Source of the DNA: Xanthomonas sp. CFBP 8443
GTDB lineage: Bacteria > Pseudomonadota > Gammaproteobacteria > Xanthomonadales > Xanthomonadaceae
Direction of reading: 5' to 3'
Assembly (NCBI RefSeq): GCF_025666195.1
Contig: NZ_CP102592.1
Span: forward strand, 4,030,001-4,094,000
Length of the DNA: 64,000 bases
The translations under genes were made by a program, and so were the position numbers. Shown piece by piece: positions 62,886-64,000 of the stretch; the stretch's first letter is position 1, and each line of letters starts with the position of its first letter. Below the pieces are notes generated by a model. The model was given only the letters and a program-made list of their open reading frames with translations. It did no database searches and had not been told where the DNA came from.

Positions 62886-63844
62886 GCGCCGATTGTCGCC
62901 GATCCCCCGGCGCGCGCAAACCGGCGCGACGGCGGCAGGACCCGCCGCCGCCCAGCATCGGCAAGGCCACGCGCGCCACCGAGTGCATGCGAATGGCAAC
63001 CGCGTCAAGTAGGGAATTCCCCACACCCCCTGCAGAAAACTCCCGATAGGCAAGTCGGGAGCCGACATCGAAAATGAACAGGCCAGCCGCAGCACCCTGC
63101 GGTCCTACTCCCCAAGAGGCCATCCCCAAGGGAGCTCATGTTGCGGGGCCCTGAGCAAGCCCGTTCGCTGGCACCTGACGGTTCCGGCCTCCCGCCCGCG
63201 TCCACGCGTGGCGGGAGGCATGGATTTGGTCTTGGCCCACTGCTGGCGCCGGATGACGTTGAATCTTGGGCAGAATGCGGTTCGCCGACGACATGGCGCG
63301 GACGCGCGGCAGCCGAAGTCAGGACGGCGCCTGGCGGGCTTGAGCGCTGCGCGCACCCCGCACACGCCTGCCTTACGTCCTTATCCCTTGCAGGAGCGGC
63401 TTCAATCGCGACGAGCGAAGTGTGAGAGGTGCAGACTTCGGACACAGCCTGTCGGGGCTGAAGCCGGCGGCGCAATGCGTTGGGACTGAAGTCACCCCTA
63501 TAGTGCTCCAGCGGCTGGCCGCCAGCTTCCCCTGTGGGAGCGACTTCAGCCGCGACGAGCGCAGCAGCAGACCGCGCAGTATCCGAACAGGACCGCGTCG
63601 GGGCTGAAGCCCCTCCCACACTGTCCCAGCCAGCGAAGCGCGCGGCTATTGCAAGAGCGGTTCCAAGGCGACGATCGCAGCGGCGGACAGCGGCGGATGT
63701 GCCGGTGGCGGATACGGTCCGGGCCGAAGCCCCTCCTACGGTGCACTAGGCCAGATGCCGCAGCCTGCGCAGTACCTCCGGGATCGGCCCGGAAGCATTC
63801 GTGCCGAGCGCCGCCTCGAGGCGGCCGCTCGGCACGGGACCGCC
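62886..63844. other. Long intergenic region without a supported gene
   Basis: 960 bp between mpl and adk. Several open frames exist on both strands (the longest 63005-63619 minus) but have no family features and run through repeats. The left half shows nothing recognisable; the right half is a REP array. Confidence 0.6.
63385..63745. repeat. REP cluster, about seven units
   Basis: Units in both orientations with varying decay: about 63390 (CAGGAGCGGCTTCAATCGCG), 63451 (GTCGGGGCTGAAGCCGG), 63482 (GGGACTGAAGTCACCCC), 63533 (TGTGGGAGCGACTTCAGCCG), 63597 (GTCGGGGCTGAAGCCCCTCC), 63650 (CAAGAGCGGTTCCAAGGCGA) and 63714 (GTCCGGGCCGAAGCCCCTCC). Orientation alternates, as in BIME arrays. Confidence 0.85.
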
Positions 63845-64000
63845 TCAGCGGCCGATCGACGCCAGAATGCGCGCCAGCACTTCGTCCAGCGAGCCGACGC
63901 CGTCCACGCGCGCCAGCGTGCCGCGCTTGTCGTAGAAGCCGATCACCGGCGCGGTCGAATCGTTGTACACCTGCAGGCGCTTGCGCACCGACTCGGGATT
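63845..64000 (-). CDS. adk: Adenylate kinase, C-terminal part
   Basis: Only the last 51 codons are present, reading NPESVRKRLQVYNDSTAPVI then GFYDKRGTLARVDGVGSLDEVLARILASIGR and stop. The RKRL-x-VY-x4-T-x-PVI-x-FY pattern is the adenylate kinase core-helix end, and the protein balances AMP, ADP and ATP. The gene begins beyond the right edge. The match is to adk rather than other P-loop kinases because of the DDNPETVRKRL-type phrase that precedes helix 9. Confidence 0.88.
   Translation of the reverse strand, partial: NPESVRKRLQVYNDSTAPVIGFYDKRGTLARVDGVGSLDEVLARILASIGR

Noticed and set aside
63005..63619. A 204-codon minus-strand frame between mpl and adk
   Set aside because: It passes through several REP units and has no family features; the composition is that of translated repeats.

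Overview
The window is a 64 kb piece of a high-GC gammaproteobacterial chromosome. Gene order (spoT-rpoZ-gmk, yicC/rph, rdgB-hemW, zapA-6S RNA-fau, rubredoxin/thiE, hemL), the abundance of TonB-dependent receptors, the GGGGATT heptamer repeats and the GTAGGAGCGRCTTCAGYCGCGAC REP elements point to Xanthomonadaceae, most likely Xanthomonas. This is inference from protein families and gene order; no database search was possible. Both window ends cut genes (spoT on the left, adk on the right).

1-1751 holds the housekeeping set spoT, rpoZ, gmk on the minus strand. 1974-12819 is a complete, one-direction heme-acquisition locus: a Fur-box promoter, an ECF sigma factor, a FecR-type anti-sigma factor, a TonB-dependent receptor with an N-terminal STN signalling domain, a small secreted beta-barrel protein of the hemophilin type, its Slam (DUF560) outer-membrane exporter, a heme oxygenase, a DUF454 membrane protein, a small unknown ORF, and a dedicated exbB-exbD-tonB set. 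It lies between gmk and yicC, which I believe are normally neighbours, so it looks like an insertion. The predicted circuit is: iron starvation lifts Fur repression, the sigma/FecR pair senses heme-hemophore at the receptor, Slam exports the hemophore, TonB/ExbBD powers uptake, and the oxygenase releases iron.

12857-34561 is mostly core: yicC, rph, a VOC protein, rdgB, hemW, a DUF1631 protein with a PilZ protein, pepQ, a TetR regulator under a nested palindromic operator with cytochrome b561, an unknown exported protein, pepP, a UPF0149 protein, a membrane GGDEF/EAL protein, a ZapB-like protein and zapA, the 6S RNA with a strong terminator, a thioesterase, fau, an EVE protein, rpiA, a DUF192 lipoprotein, a SirB1 protein, rubredoxin and thiE.

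35312-53029 is a second accessory region. It has a zinc dipeptidase and an Oar-like TonB receptor, hemL, a large MalT-like LuxR regulator, azurin, then an operon of a Tat-exported flavin amine oxidase, a c-type cytochrome, an exported RidA-like protein and a Tat-exported PLP aminotransferase, then a second TonB receptor and a HAD hydrolase. Three promoters here (both receptors and the amine oxidase operon) share a direct repeat GGGTAGG-N12-GGGTRGG placed exactly 39 bp from the -10 hexamer. This defines a putative regulon, plausibly of the MalT-like protein, for uptake and periplasmic oxidation of an amine or peptide-like compound.

53476-64000 is core again: argD, a voltage-gated potassium channel, gloA, an SDR, a small kinase-like protein, a DedA-PAP2 fusion, a Lon-substrate-binding-domain protein, mpl and the end of adk, separated by repeat-rich intergenic DNA.
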